From Punctularia strigosozonata HHB-11173 SS5 (Eukaryota; Basidiomycota; Agaricomycetes; Corticiales; Punctulariaceae): a DNA stretch of 20,435 nt. The stretch's first letter is position 1; each line of letters opens with the position of its first letter. Shown in pieces: positions 1 through 10,968 of this stretch. The stretch is from assembly GCF_000264995.1 (NCBI RefSeq), contig NW_006767451.1:545237-565671 (forward strand), in the 5' to 3' direction. The notes under the pieces were generated by a model, which ran no database searches, had not been told where the DNA came from, and worked only from the letters and a program-made list of their open reading frames with translations. A program made the translations under genes and the position numbers.

Positions 1-488
1 CAGGATACATCTACTTGAGCTCCACTGACATCCAAGGACACCGACTTTCAACATTGCTCCTATGTGTATGGAGTTGTTATCTTATCTTATCGTATAAGCG
101 CCCAAAAATCCACCCAAATGCGGCAACTGTCATTACGCAGAGAAACCAAAGCGCAGTAGACCATACGATTACGTAACTGATTGTTATCAAGTCAGCGCTG
201 ACTTCGGCAACTCGGCAAACAGACGGATAACATTCGGAACTGATACTATCACATGATGTAAGCGATCCCACACCTACTATGTCACGCTGCTGCGTCCCAT
301 CTAAAACTAGCGCTCGTCCGTCCGATTAACGCGGATAATCACGCTTTATCACGCTTTTGTAACGTTTTGGCTGGGGTCACATCCCTGTCACTGTGACGAG
401 GCCCATGCGCAAAAACCAACTCCCTCCTTCGGGGGAGTCGGAATCCACCGTAACGGTGTAACCTGCCCCGACACAGGCCTATGCCCAT
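1..488. other. Intergenic region left of tafazzin, no supported gene
   Basis: I see no reading frame with family resemblance here. A 64-codon minus-strand frame (77-271) would encode a strongly hydrophobic segment, but it has no recognisable splice context or family motif and I do not call it. A short direct repeat, atcacgctt twice around 338-356, is present. The right part should hold the promoter of the gene starting at 489, but I cannot point to a clear TATA box. Confidence 0.5.
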
Positions 489-1781
489 ATGGATCGGCTC
501 TTATCTACTCTAACAGTTACTACAATTGGTCTCACCTGTAAAGCAGTCTTGAACCTTGGATTTGCCTCCGTCACCGTCCGAGGTCTCTCGAATTTCCTGC
601 AGATTTTGGATGACGCAGGACGCGTAGAAGATGGCAGAGGAGTGATTACAGGTTAGAGACTGAACTACTACGGTGGTAGAGATATGTCTGAATGTGCAAA
701 TCAACCCTAATAGCCTCCAATCATATATCTACGTATGTTCATCCCAGTTGTGAGAAGTCCGTTTCCTCACGTTGGTACAGCCTAGACGATCCACTTGCAT
801 GGGGTGTTCTCCCGACTCGCGCATACCTCAACTCGCGAACGATTCGCTGGTCTTTGGGGGCACACGACATCATGTTCACCAACCCGTGCGTTCCGGTGTC
901 TATTCCATGATACCCTCGTTCATGACATATCTCTCAGCAAGAATATTTTCTGCCTTCTTCCGCAAGGGCCAAGTGCTGGAGACGTTTCGGGGCAGCGGTA
1001 TATATCAGCCCGCCGTCGATACTGCCATAAAAAAGCTCGACCAGGGGCATTGGGTCCACCTCTTCGGCGAGGGTGGTGTGAATCAGCCTGACACGTATGC
1101 GGTGGAAGACGGGAAGGCCAGGCTGCGCAGGTTCAAATGGGGCGTGTACGTCGTTGGTCTCGCCCCCTTCCACGGCTCTTTAGGCGCTGACCGTGCCTCG
1201 CAGTGGCCGGATCATGATGGAAGCGCGCAAGGCCCCCATAGTCGTGCCCATCTGGTTGACTGGTACGCGTTTGGCGCTTATGCACGATTAAAACCGCTGA
1301 CGTTCTCGCGATAGGTTTCGACCGTCTCATGCCGGAGGGCAGGTCCGTCCCTTACAAATTTATACCACGACCCGGTCAAGACCTCAGCGTCACGTTCGGA
1401 CAACCTATCTCCGCCGAACGTCTGAGCGTTGCACTCCGGGGAAACGATATTCCAACAAGGATGAACGCAGACAGCGAAGCGCTATATAGCGGCGCGACAA
1501 CACATGGCACTGGATGGATGGCTAACTTCGTCACCACGAGGCCGCTCGTCACTCATCCACCTCAGCTTTCCTCGCAGACGGACTCAGGACATATTAGTCA
1601 GCCAGACGCAGGCGCTGGCGATAGGATGCAGCGAGAGCAATTGGTCGGTGCAGAGGTGGATGAGCAACTTGCTCGTGTGAGGGCGGAAGTGACAAGGATT
1701 GTTCAGGATGCAGTGGAGGAGCTCGGTAGGAAGCTTGTGGGTGACCAGCTAGGGAAAACTCCGCCGCGAAAGCCAATATAG
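489..1781 (+). CDS. TAZ1: Tafazzin-type monolysocardiolipin acyltransferase, six exons
   Basis: Transacylase that remodels cardiolipin acyl chains in mitochondrial membranes (family knowledge). Predicted exons are 489-651, 714-732, 781-885, 942-1145, 1204-1262 and 1315-1781. The introns are 48-62 nt with GT...AG ends, and the joined frame is 1017 nt (338 aa). The joined protein carries the acyltransferase HX4D motif at H58-D63 (NHISTLDDPLAWGVLP), then SLGAHDIMFTNP, FFRKGQVLETFRG, WVHLFGEGGVNQP, RFKWGVGRIMMEA, PIWLTGFDRLMPEGR and RPGQDLSVTFGQPI, all in tafazzin order. The usual lysine of the EGK(V) motif is glycine (EGGVNQ). ATG 489 gives an N-terminus leading directly into the family-like KAVLNLGFASVTVRG. 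Residues after about 215 are poorly conserved; the tail looks helical and charged. The third and fourth exons require frame changes, so single-frame gene finding misses the gene. Splice sites in exons 1-5 are well constrained by the motifs; exon 6 could hide another intron. Confidence 0.92.
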
Positions 1782-1902
1782 TCCCGCGCAAGTCAAACTG
1801 AGGCGTCGATCGATTCGTTGCGGCAAGAATTGGATAGGTACTAGAGAACAACTATAGACATCTACTTGGCTACTTTTCGACGTTGCACCAGTGCGAGCGG
1901 AT
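1782..1902. other. Convergent intergenic spacer between tafazzin and CFIm25
   Basis: Only about 120 bp separate the stop codon of tafazzin (+) from that of CFIm25 (-). The two 3' UTRs must share or overlap this stretch, so antisense overlap of transcripts is likely. I see no unambiguous polyadenylation signal. Confidence 0.6.
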
Positions 1903-2984
<1,082 letters not shown>

Positions 2985-3128
2985 CTTCGCTGATGAAGGG
3001 CGAACAATACGCGAACGTGCCGGTACCGTTGACGAGTGCCTCAAACAGACCACCTTCGGTAACGCGCCACCATACGCGTCTGCATAGCCACATGTACAGG
3101 GGGGACAGGCCGGTTCCAATGCAGGCTT

Positions 3129-3139
3129 GGGGGGGGGGG
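3129..3139. repeat. Homopolymer run of 11 G
   Basis: An uninterrupted G tract lies upstream of the CFIm25 start codon (about 145 bp before the ATG at 2984) and downstream of the aspartic protease stop. On the transcribed strand it is poly-C. It could affect nucleosome positioning or simply be a slippage-prone tract; its exact length may be a sequencing uncertainty. Confidence 0.7.
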
Positions 3140-3181
3140 CATTTGCTCACACTAGCACATAACATATACCATTCAGCAGGG

Positions 3182-3187
3182 TATATA
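3182..3187 (-). promoter_or_regulatory. Possible TATA element for CFIm25
   Basis: The minus strand reads CCTATATACC here, about 200 bp before the CFIm25 start codon and within the short gap behind the aspartic protease stop. Spacing to the ATG is longer than for the other TATA boxes in this window, so the assignment is weak. Confidence 0.3.
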
Positions 3188-3265
3188 GGCGGGGAAGAGT
3201 AGCAATAGGACACATAATAGGAGTCGGACACCGTTTCATTATACGATACCAACGTTACATCAAGT

Positions 3266-5173
3266 TCATCCAACGAAAACTACCATAGCCATTGCCCCAA
3301 AAAGTACAAGCATCATACCACCAAGGGCATCACTCTTACTACTTGCAGCCGAGTGCACCGCGTTGCCAGTGGACGAAGGCAATCCCGCAGTGCTAGTAGA
3401 AGAATGGTCCAACGACGCCGGCAAGCCTTCGAGTTTCAACTTGAGGCTGAGGACGTCCGAGATGGTGGAGAGCGACGAAGCAGGTGATGCGGCTGCGAGA
3501 CCCACCTGCTTGTTGCCGATGTCAAATACAGACGTCCAGGACTTCAAAAACGAGTCGCCAAACTACGATGCGCGCGTGAGCACAAATCGTGGTGAACGGC
3601 GGGCAAAACGTGTACGAACTATTATCATCGGTGCAGTTTGACCAAGCTCGCTTTGCGATTGCCCGCCGCTGAAGGGCAGAAGGCACGCGAGAGTTCCCTC
3701 CGGGAAACCGAGCTGCTGCGACAGAGCGGTTGTGTTAACCGGGACAGCCCCTAGGACGAGGTCCTCGAGCGCAAATCCGTAGTCTTTCCCGCCGAGACGC
3801 AGGGAGACATTGGCTGGGACCGAGTCGCACAGCATAAAAGCTGCTCCTTGAACCACTTTGGCTCCCATGGCCGTCGTCAACGCGTCGAAGATAGCATCGG
3901 GCATGACTACAAGGCTTGTTCCCGTATCCATCTGCGAGAAACGAGACAGGAGTGTGTAGAAACGAAGAACTGGCATTTGGATCGGAGGCCTACCATAGCT
4001 TGAACGCCACTAGTACCCGGTACCAACGAGCCATTCACAGCCATTCCATCCGCTTGCACAACCCAGTGTGCTTCGGCTACGATGGGATAGAAGTCGATGC
4101 TGCCCGTGAACTAGGGAGCCGAACTTTCAGCATCAATATCATGGCACGGCCGAGAGCGACCCACAGTCGAGCTATCCACCCCGCCGATTGTCAACGATCC
4201 GCCGGACTTCGAAGTTCCGTTCGATTCTGCTTGTTGAGGGCTAGCGCTATCGATAGCCCTTCCCAGATGGAAGCTGACCACGTTTTCACTCAGCACAGAC
4301 GCTGACACGAGCTGCTCGGCGAAGGTATTGAAACCCGAGTTTGATATTTTTCCCCAGCCGAAGCCCATTATACCCGATAACTGCCGGAAAGAGAACGCGT
4401 CCGAGGTGGAGACACCCGTTTCGACAATCACAGTCGGAACGGTGAAGCCGGCCACGCTGACTGTGTCGGTGCCTAGGAAGCCGTTGAAGAAGCCTTTCCC
4501 ATATCTAGACGACGGTACTCGATCAGAATACAGACCTCCGGATGAATCAGAAAGAACGAACGCGTCCCGGACGGGGGTGTCTGAACCTTTGAAGGTACTT
4601 GACGTCGTTGGATCGAAGGTGACATCTATACCATCACTACCGGGCGCCGCGAGCCAGAAGTCCGAGCTGCCTGAGTCAGCCACCACCAAGAAATCTTGGG
4701 GAGGCGTCCCCACTGTAACCTGGAAATCGAGGACATGAGAGTAAGTCAACATGCCATGACATGTATCGCGCACTGTCACGTAATAGGCTTCATCGATAAC
4801 ATCTACGAAGACTAGATCGATGAAACTTGGTTTAGTCTAAAATTCGGGTACGATATGAGATCAAAAGAAATCCCATACATTCGGTCAAGTCCGCCGAGCC
4901 TTGCCCTGGAGATGATTGAGATGCGCGCAGCTCGAGGTCCACGTCGCGCTTCCTTAAGGCGTGATCCTGCCGTGCCTCCCAGCTTGACCTCGCGGCAAGC
5001 AATTTGTTCTGGGTTCGAGCGATCTGGCGCTGCACGGCGTCGATGCCGGGGACACCGATAGAAGAGGACACCCGTTTGGAGAGCGACAACGTCAACGGAG
5101 ATGCAAAAACGGCGGCGCTGCCGGACAGCACGGTCAACGTGGCGACGGACAAGGTCAAAAGAGAGAAAGCCAT
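3266..5173 (-). CDS. Secreted pepsin-like aspartic protease (A1), likely GPI-anchored, six exons
   Basis: Acid endopeptidase of family A1, made as a secreted zymogen. Exons in transcript order are 5173-4879, 4802-4780, 4719-4165, 4110-3994, 3931-3620 and 3562-3266 (1599 nt, 532 aa). The N-terminus is a signal peptide (about residues 1-25), followed by a basic propeptide with KR at 33-34 and RKR at 74-76 as possible Kex2 sites. The first catalytic motif is VVADSGSSDFW (D121), with DSG rather than DTG. The flap tyrosine is in SSRYGKGFFNGFLGTDTV (Y179). The second catalytic motif is MDTGTSLVVMP (D332). GTPPQDF, GIMGFGWG, LTIGGVD and the C-terminal MIIFGDSFLKSWTSVFDIGN are also family features. 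After the protease domain comes a Ser/Thr/Ala-rich linker and a hydrophobic end (about 514-532, ending MVVFVG), the pattern of a GPI-anchor signal. Intron 4779-4720 is in frame (60 nt) and could be retained, inserting 20 residues before the first active site. Confidence 0.92.
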
Positions 5174-5225
5174 GTCAAACGGCCTGAGGAAGTGTTGGGA
5201 TGCAGCTCACAATCTGTGGCGGAAG

Positions 5226-5233
5226 CTTTTATA
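5226..5233 (-). promoter_or_regulatory. TATA box of the aspartic protease gene
   Basis: The minus strand reads TATAAAAG, a near-perfect TATA box, 53-60 bp upstream of the start codon at 5173. This spacing implies a very short 5' UTR and supports the chosen start. Confidence 0.65.
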
Positions 5234-6433
5234 GGGTTGCGGCCCGATGAGCTATGTAGATGGGGCGCATCGTAACCTCGATTCGCCGCTGACGAGGGAA
5301 AACCGGTTGATCCAGCCCATCTGGCGTGAATCTACAGTAAAAGCATTCAACGCCAGGACGTACATTCAGTGGATCGAAAAGGGGCACGATTCCCCGGCGG
5401 CGCTGTTGCGCGATGGTGGCAGTAGTGTAGCATTCTGTGTGCAAGGAATTTGCGAATGCTGATGCCATCAACATGTCTTCAGAGCTTTGTATAGGATGCG
5501 TATACTTACGCACCATGACCCACCTCTCGGTGGGAGGATGCAAGGTGAAACGGCCTAGCAGGGCAGGTGCAAGTAAAACATGGATCCATGGCGGTGCCGA
5601 GTCCCTTGGTCCGATAGCATAAGCTGCGAACAAGAGGCTTTCATAGCATACTGACCTCGACGCAGCCAGCAACCAGGCTGAGAATCTACTGCGCCGATGA
5701 ACGGGTTATGGCTACGGTTCTCACTCGCAACGGCTTTTGCGCCCAATTATGAAGTAGGGATCAAGAGTTCGCGATGATCCATCAAAGCTCGCCAGACGCA
5801 CAGGTTCACGGTCAAGTGAAAAGCCGCTTTCATGAAGGCAATTCCGCCCGACAAGGCGTGTGAACTGGGATTTACAGTCGAACACCTCATAATGCATAGG
5901 GTGATAATGCATAAATCTGATAATGCATCGGTTTTGGCCTGTAACCACCATGGTTTGCAGGGAATTGCGGGCAAATTGCATAATTGCATAACGCATAGCC
6001 CAAATCGTACCTTTATGCATTATCAGATAGGCTGGGCATACCAAATATGGCTATATATCTTCCATATATGGACAAGTAAGCCCCTAAAATTATGTAAAGA
6101 TTTCACGCTGGGACCTCACGTGATGTTAGCAGTGCCTTTAGGGTTAGGTACTACCTTCTTGGGCTTGCATAGGGTTAGGGTCAGCTGCTGGAAGTGCATA
6201 AACTTCATAATGCATAGCAATGAGGGTGTAACCGACGCTATGCGTTATGAGACGTTCGACTGTACTCACCGACGGCGTCGACTAATCTCATGATTGTTCA
6301 TGGTATGTAAAAGTACAACGATGTATATGCAAAAGATATGATTGCTGTATTATCCAAACGGAACAACACCGGGGTCTATGTATCAGGCTATTACCAGAGG
6401 AAAAACGCCAAGACGCACCATCCCCGTGCGCGC
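5234..6433. other. Long intergenic region between the two protease genes
   Basis: About 1.2 kb holding the upstream region of the aspartic protease and the 3' flank of the fungalysin gene. Open frames of about 150 codons exist on both strands (5229-5672 minus, 5832-6293 plus). The first runs into the TATA box and the second reads through the short repeats described below; neither resembles a protein family. The stretch 5880-6300 is notably AT-rich compared with the flanking coding DNA. Confidence 0.55.
5888..6252. repeat. Cluster of TGATAATGCATA-like motifs in both orientations
   Basis: Variants of the core ATAATGCATA occur at 5888-5899, 5903-5914, 5919-5928, 5978-5998 (degenerate), 6012-6025 (inverted), 6200-6216 and 6239-6252 (degenerate, inverted). 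The copy at 5902-5915 and the one at 6012-6025 form a perfect 14-bp inverted repeat (tgataatgcataaa / tttatgcattatca) about 96 bp apart. The core contains the palindrome ATGCAT. This could be a decayed mobile-element end, a minisatellite-like patch, or a clustered binding-site array. Confidence 0.65.
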
Positions 6434-9050
6434 TCAGATGATAAAGTCGAGCTTCACGTCCTCCGGATCCTCCGGAATCTTCTCCTCCTTGCACGCCAAC
6501 GGCACCTCATAGTCGTTCGTGCGCACCCCTCCGCCCCACGGCGTCCGGCCGTCGACGCGCGCGTCCGGGCCCAACCCGCGCTCGCTAAAGCCCTTCCACA
6601 GCTCGCAAAAGTTCTCGCCCGAGGTCAGCACCTGGTCCGCCTGGACGATCGCGTCCCGCGCCTCGAAAAAGCTCGGGCGGCACGGCTGCAGCTTCATGCC
6701 GTTGATCACGAGCTGCACCGCGAGCGAGTTGCCGTGCTTGGGCACGAGCGGCTTCGCCTTGGTGACCTGCGCGCCCGACGCGGTGGTGAGCGTGTAGTGC
6801 TCCCGCGGCCGGTAAAAGTCCCCGGCGGGCACGGTGCCGTTCTCGAGCGGCTGCGGCGGGAAGAGCGTGTCCGAGTAGCCGTGCTTGGCGATCAGCTTCT
6901 GGGAGACGACCCAGAGGATCTCGGCCCAGACCTCGCCGATCGCGTGCACGCCCCAGTAGCCGGGCTTGTCGAGCGTCTTGTACGTCGAAGGGTTGATGGT
7001 CTCATCCTGACGACAACGGTCAGACGATGCGTAGCAAGTGTGCGCGGGAAGCAGGCACTCACGAGCGAGTAGACGTAGTTCCTGATACCACCGACGCGGT
7101 TCGCGGCCCACTCGCCCATGGGGTAGTCCGAGTAGTTGGCCGTGCTCCGGATAGTGGTGGCGAGGAAGTCGCCCCAGCCCTCGCCCATACCGCCCGACTC
7201 GCCCCAACCAAGGCATCCCGAGTTGGCAGGACCACCGGTGAGACGCGTGCTGAGACCGTGCGCGAGCTCGTGGATGACGATACCAGCCTCGAGGTCACCG
7301 TCACGGTAGGGGTTCGCCGTGTTCCAGAGGTACATGCGGCAACGCCCGTTCTGACCATCGGGTGGCGTCTGGGGAAGGGGTGAATCAGCCGTTGCGTTAC
7401 GATCTCATGGTCAGTAGCACTCACCATGAAGTTAGCGTTGTTGTATCCGCTGCCGTCCTGCGCGTTGGCAATGACAGCATCGTTCTCCGCGCCACCACGA
7501 CCGAAGTTGTGCTGCTGGAAGTTGCCGGACACCTCGTCGAACCCGTAACGGTAGAACAAATCGTGGACCAGGTTGCTCGTGTAGAACAGCTGCGTGACCG
7601 TGGCGTTGATATATCCCTTCGCCTCGGCGAGCGCGTCCTCCGAGCCAGTCTCGCGCGGGTCGTAGGCGTACGAAAAGTTGAGCGACGCGCCGGCGTCCGG
7701 GCGATAGTTGTCCACCCAGGCATTCCGGCCTTCCCAGTTCTCGTGCGCGAACACGTTGTTGCCCCACGTCGTCGTCGTATTGCGGAACTTCTCCGAGCCG
7801 GCCTTGCGACGAACGCCGAAGTACTGCGGGTCGTTCTCGAAGGGGAGCGTGTGCCAGCCGACGGGCGAGGCGATCGCATCGGGCTTCGCGTTCCAGAAGG
7901 TGCGGTTTCCCTCGGATGGGTCGTTCACGCCCCACGGGAAGACGTGGTACGTCGGCTGCTTGCTCTCCTGCTCGCGCCGAATGGGAGCGTACGCGTCCGA
8001 AGCCCAATCGACAACGGAGATGATGCGGTGCGGCTTGGTGACGGAGACGGCCGCCTCATACCAGTTGTCCGCCATCTCGACTTCGAACTTCCACACAGGG
8101 AGCAGGACGGTCTTGCCGCCTTCAGGGACCTGGATATATCCAATACGTGCCTTCACAGGGTTCACGGTATCCGGCACGTTGTGAATGTACTCCACGGTGG
8201 TGGCATGATCGCCGGTATACGCCGTGTCGAAGGTGGAACGCATCCTGACGATGTGCTTCCTAAAATTGGCATTGATGTCTTGCGCAACGGACTCGGACGG
8301 GGTCGCGTGCATCATAAACGCGAGGAGGGCGGGCTTGTTCGTGAACTCGTCGTTGTGGGTATGAATGGCAGACTCGGCCACGAAGCTGCGGGAGCCGCAG
8401 TTGGATTGGTGAAGCGCCTGGATGAGTTCGGCGTTGCCAGCCTCAGAGGCGTGGAGGGCAACCTGCTCTCCGCGAGTTGCTTCCGGCCTGAAGAGCAGCT
8501 GGGACTCAAGACGCGAGCAGTACTCGCCATGAGGATCCCGTTCGCTAGCACCTTCTTCGACAACGACGGTCGGAGCCGGACCATGGAAGAACTATGGGGG
8601 CGAGCCATCAGTGGCTGTGCATCTGGGGTAGGTGGGACGGCTTACCGAGTCACCGTAAGAGAGGACGACACGGTCCTTGACGTTGACGTTGAGATCTCCG
8701 TCGATAACCTCTACACCGTTGACGATCTGGCGGAAGTACGCGTGGGTGACGCCCGTCGCCTCGTCGGTGTACGAGTCCTCCCGCAGGACGAACGAGCTCG
8801 TTTCGCTGAGAACGTCGCGAAGGTGGTTCACGACAAAAGTCGTCGCGACGTCCAGCGGATCCACGTCAGGCGACGCGCGAAGGCCAGCGGCTTGAACCTG
8901 GTAAGGAGCGGAGCGGAAGACCGCATGGGGGTGAACGGGACCGAAGCCGAGCGACTTGCGATATGGGCGCTCGGCGTCCGGTGCAATGTGTGCCACGGCG
9001 GCGCTGGCGAGGCCGGCGACGGCGAGGGAGGTAAGGAAGAAGGAGCGCAT
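6434..9050 (-). CDS. Fungalysin, secreted zinc metalloprotease (family M36), four exons
   Basis: Extracellular metalloendopeptidase with broad specificity, made as a prepropeptide. Exons in transcript order are 9050-8646, 8591-7425, 7368-7063 and 7006-6434 (2451 nt, 816 aa), with introns of 54-56 nt that all fall between codons. The signal peptide is residues 1 to about 20 ([20 protein letters not shown]). An FTP-like pro-domain follows (about 60-135; [20 protein letters not shown]). The mature enzyme probably starts near 349, where [15 protein letters not shown] matches the family. The zinc site is HELAH at 557-561, and the third ligand E587 lies in [10 protein letters not shown], 30 residues after the first His as in the family. 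[36 protein letters not shown] and [16 protein letters not shown] are further signatures. The prepro-region is about 100 residues longer than in well-known fungalysins (about 245) and includes a stretch with two Cys and an [16 protein letters not shown] helix. The coding sequence is much richer in GC than the downstream flank. Confidence 0.95.
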
Positions 9051-9431
9051 TGTGAGTGACCCCCGCTGGATGTGAGTGAAGGGGGGGGAGGACGGGAGGT
9101 GAAGTCGTCAGGTCGGGACGCGCGGGCCTTTATGATAGGCAACGGACCCACGTTTAGGGGTCTTTACGCGATTCGGGTGGAGCTGCGTCGCCGAGCTTGC
9201 CTAACTGGGAATCCGCGGGTCGGGCCGCTCGGCGACTTCGCGGTAGCCGCGTGGCTGTGCGCCTCTCGCCTTCTGCTGCCCCCGTCACGCGAGCGCAAAC
9301 GTAGTCCGTCGTCACCTTACGAGTTACGACCGGGAAAGGCCTCAACAACATAAGTACAGAATGAACCTGTTATCACATAGAACCCTCATATAGAACACGG
9401 CATTCCATAGTTTGGGACACGCAGCCCGCTT
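9051..9431. other. Fungalysin upstream region
   Basis: Presumed promoter of the minus-strand fungalysin gene. The minus strand reads CCTATCATAAAGG at about 9127-9139, some 77 bp before the start codon, a weak TATA-like element. No gene is seen, and the left end of the hydrolase remnant begins at 9432. Confidence 0.4.
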
Positions 9432-9767
9432 TTACCAGTTGGCATGCTCGCCCTTGAAGGCGTCCTTGATCCAGGTCGTGACCTCCTCCGCCCACTCCTC
9501 GCCCTCGCCCGTCCCAAGCACCCAGTTCGGGCTGACATGGTTATGCCCCGCAGCATTAATCCACCCGACCTTCTTCCCATGCACCCTGTTCTCGCCCTCG
9601 TCCAACGACTTCCTGAACATCTCTCAGCTCCGCCAGAACGCCGCCGGCTCCTTCTCCGCCTCGACGATCAGCATCTCCGGCAGCTCCCCGATCTGCTCGT
9701 CCTACAGCTTCCGGAACAGCGCCAGCGGCTCGCGCGTCAGCACGTCCACCGTGACGGGCACGAGCGT
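9432..9767 (-). pseudogene. 3' remnant of an alpha/beta-hydrolase-like gene
   Basis: One minus-strand frame carries a recognisable alpha/beta-hydrolase C-terminal region: VTVDVLTREPLALFRKL, GELPEMLIVEAEKEPAAFW, MFRKSLDEGENRV, GWINAAGHNHVSPNW, TGEGEEWAEEVTTWIKDAF, ending in a stop at 9432-9434. The His in GHNH is the likely catalytic histidine position. It is interrupted by a TAG at 9702-9704 and a TGA at 9624-9626, both where related proteins would be expected to read through. No GT...AG pair plausibly removes them. Upstream of about 9767 the resemblance ends: there is no nucleophile Ser motif and no N-terminal half. I infer a truncated, decayed gene. Sequencing error could explain a stop but not the missing 5' half. 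Confidence 0.7.
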
Positions 9768-10968
9768 GCTGCGCGCCCTCGACCGCGAACGCGAACTGGG
9801 CCCGTAACTTTTAACCCCCCGGTTCCAATCAAAGGAAGCTATCATTAACCCACAAACAAACCGCAATCGCCAGCGCATTCCCGATGTCCCCAGGAGCGGT
9901 TGTTGCACTGTCTGAATGTGGTTGAATGAACATCTCCTGAACCCGTTCGGGAGTAACCTGTGCTCCCGCCAGCTCTTAATCGTGAGAAATGTCATCGCAC
10001 AAATAACATACAGTGTAAAGGCACTGCTTGATGCAGCCGCACTCCTTGATGCAAACGACAATTCCACACGAAGGAAGTGTCTGAGAGTTCTGAGATTATA
10101 TCATGGGGTAGATTCATGCTTGAATATACTAGATCCGAGTTTTCTAACGAATCGAAGGACTCTCTGATTTTCTAAAATTCGTTCACTTTCGCAAACAGGC
10201 TGTTTTGAGTATTTACCACAAGATATGCATCCTGTTTCGCTTCCAATTACAATCGGATAACCTCCACAAAGCACCAATGCATTTTTTATATCTCGGGTGC
10301 AGTTTTCATTAGTGACATAGGGTCGTCTGTGGCGGGTAGCAACTCAGAGCCTATCCTGAAGAGCGGAGGGTGATGCACCAACGCACGACGCGTCTTAAGA
10401 GCGTGTGAGAGCTTACCGGCATAAAACGACGGTGTGACCCGATGTGATGGCTGCATCAGTTGCCGGGGGCACTGCCACTGCATCAACGAACGTTTTCTGC
10501 GTGCCAGGCCTCCCCTGGGCGGATCAACCGTCATTGCTCACTTCCGCCCAGATTTCATCCGAAAAAAATTGTGCAGTATGGAAGTAGTAGCTTACATAGT
10601 TGTAGGTGGTCAAAAGAAAGAGAATGTGGCATGTGCGAAGTGGAGGAGCCTGCCGGTTTTGAGTGCATCAACCAGTGCCTTTACACTGTATTATGTACCA
10701 GTTTGCAGTCGATCCTACCAATGATATTCCCAGCTAATGGTTGCGATGCCTGACCGGCGTTGGGATCGACTAGCGGCCTCGATCCGCTCGGGTGCATTCA
10801 GATCCGAGATTGTTGCATTATTCACATTATCCTCAGATATATACGCGTACTAGAAATGTATCTGGGAAAGACATCAATCTCTGCGTAGTAGATACCACGT
10901 CCCCAAGACTCACATAGAAATCCAGAGTAAATCGTCCCGACCCGATGAGCCCGTCATGCCCCGAAGCC
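9768..10968. other. Gene-free stretch between hydrolase remnant and AUR1
   Basis: About 1.2 kb of AT-richer sequence without a supported gene on either strand; open frames are short and have no family resemblance. The part close to 10968 is the 3' flank of the minus-strand AUR1 gene. I see no terminal repeats or RNA gene. Confidence 0.5.

Noticed and set aside
77-271. A 64-codon minus-strand frame with a strongly hydrophobic segment
   Set aside because: No family, no splice partner and no promoter signal; short hydrophobic frames arise by chance.
5229-5672. A 147-codon minus-strand frame upstream of the aspartic protease
   Set aside because: It runs into the TATA box of the protease gene, and its translation has no domain or sensible composition.
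5832-6293. A 153-codon plus-strand frame
   Set aside because: It reads through the ATAATGCAT repeats, giving repeated IMH-like residues; no coding character.
7362-9059. A 565-codon plus-strand frame
   Set aside because: It is antisense to fungalysin and open only because of the high GC and codon bias of that gene.
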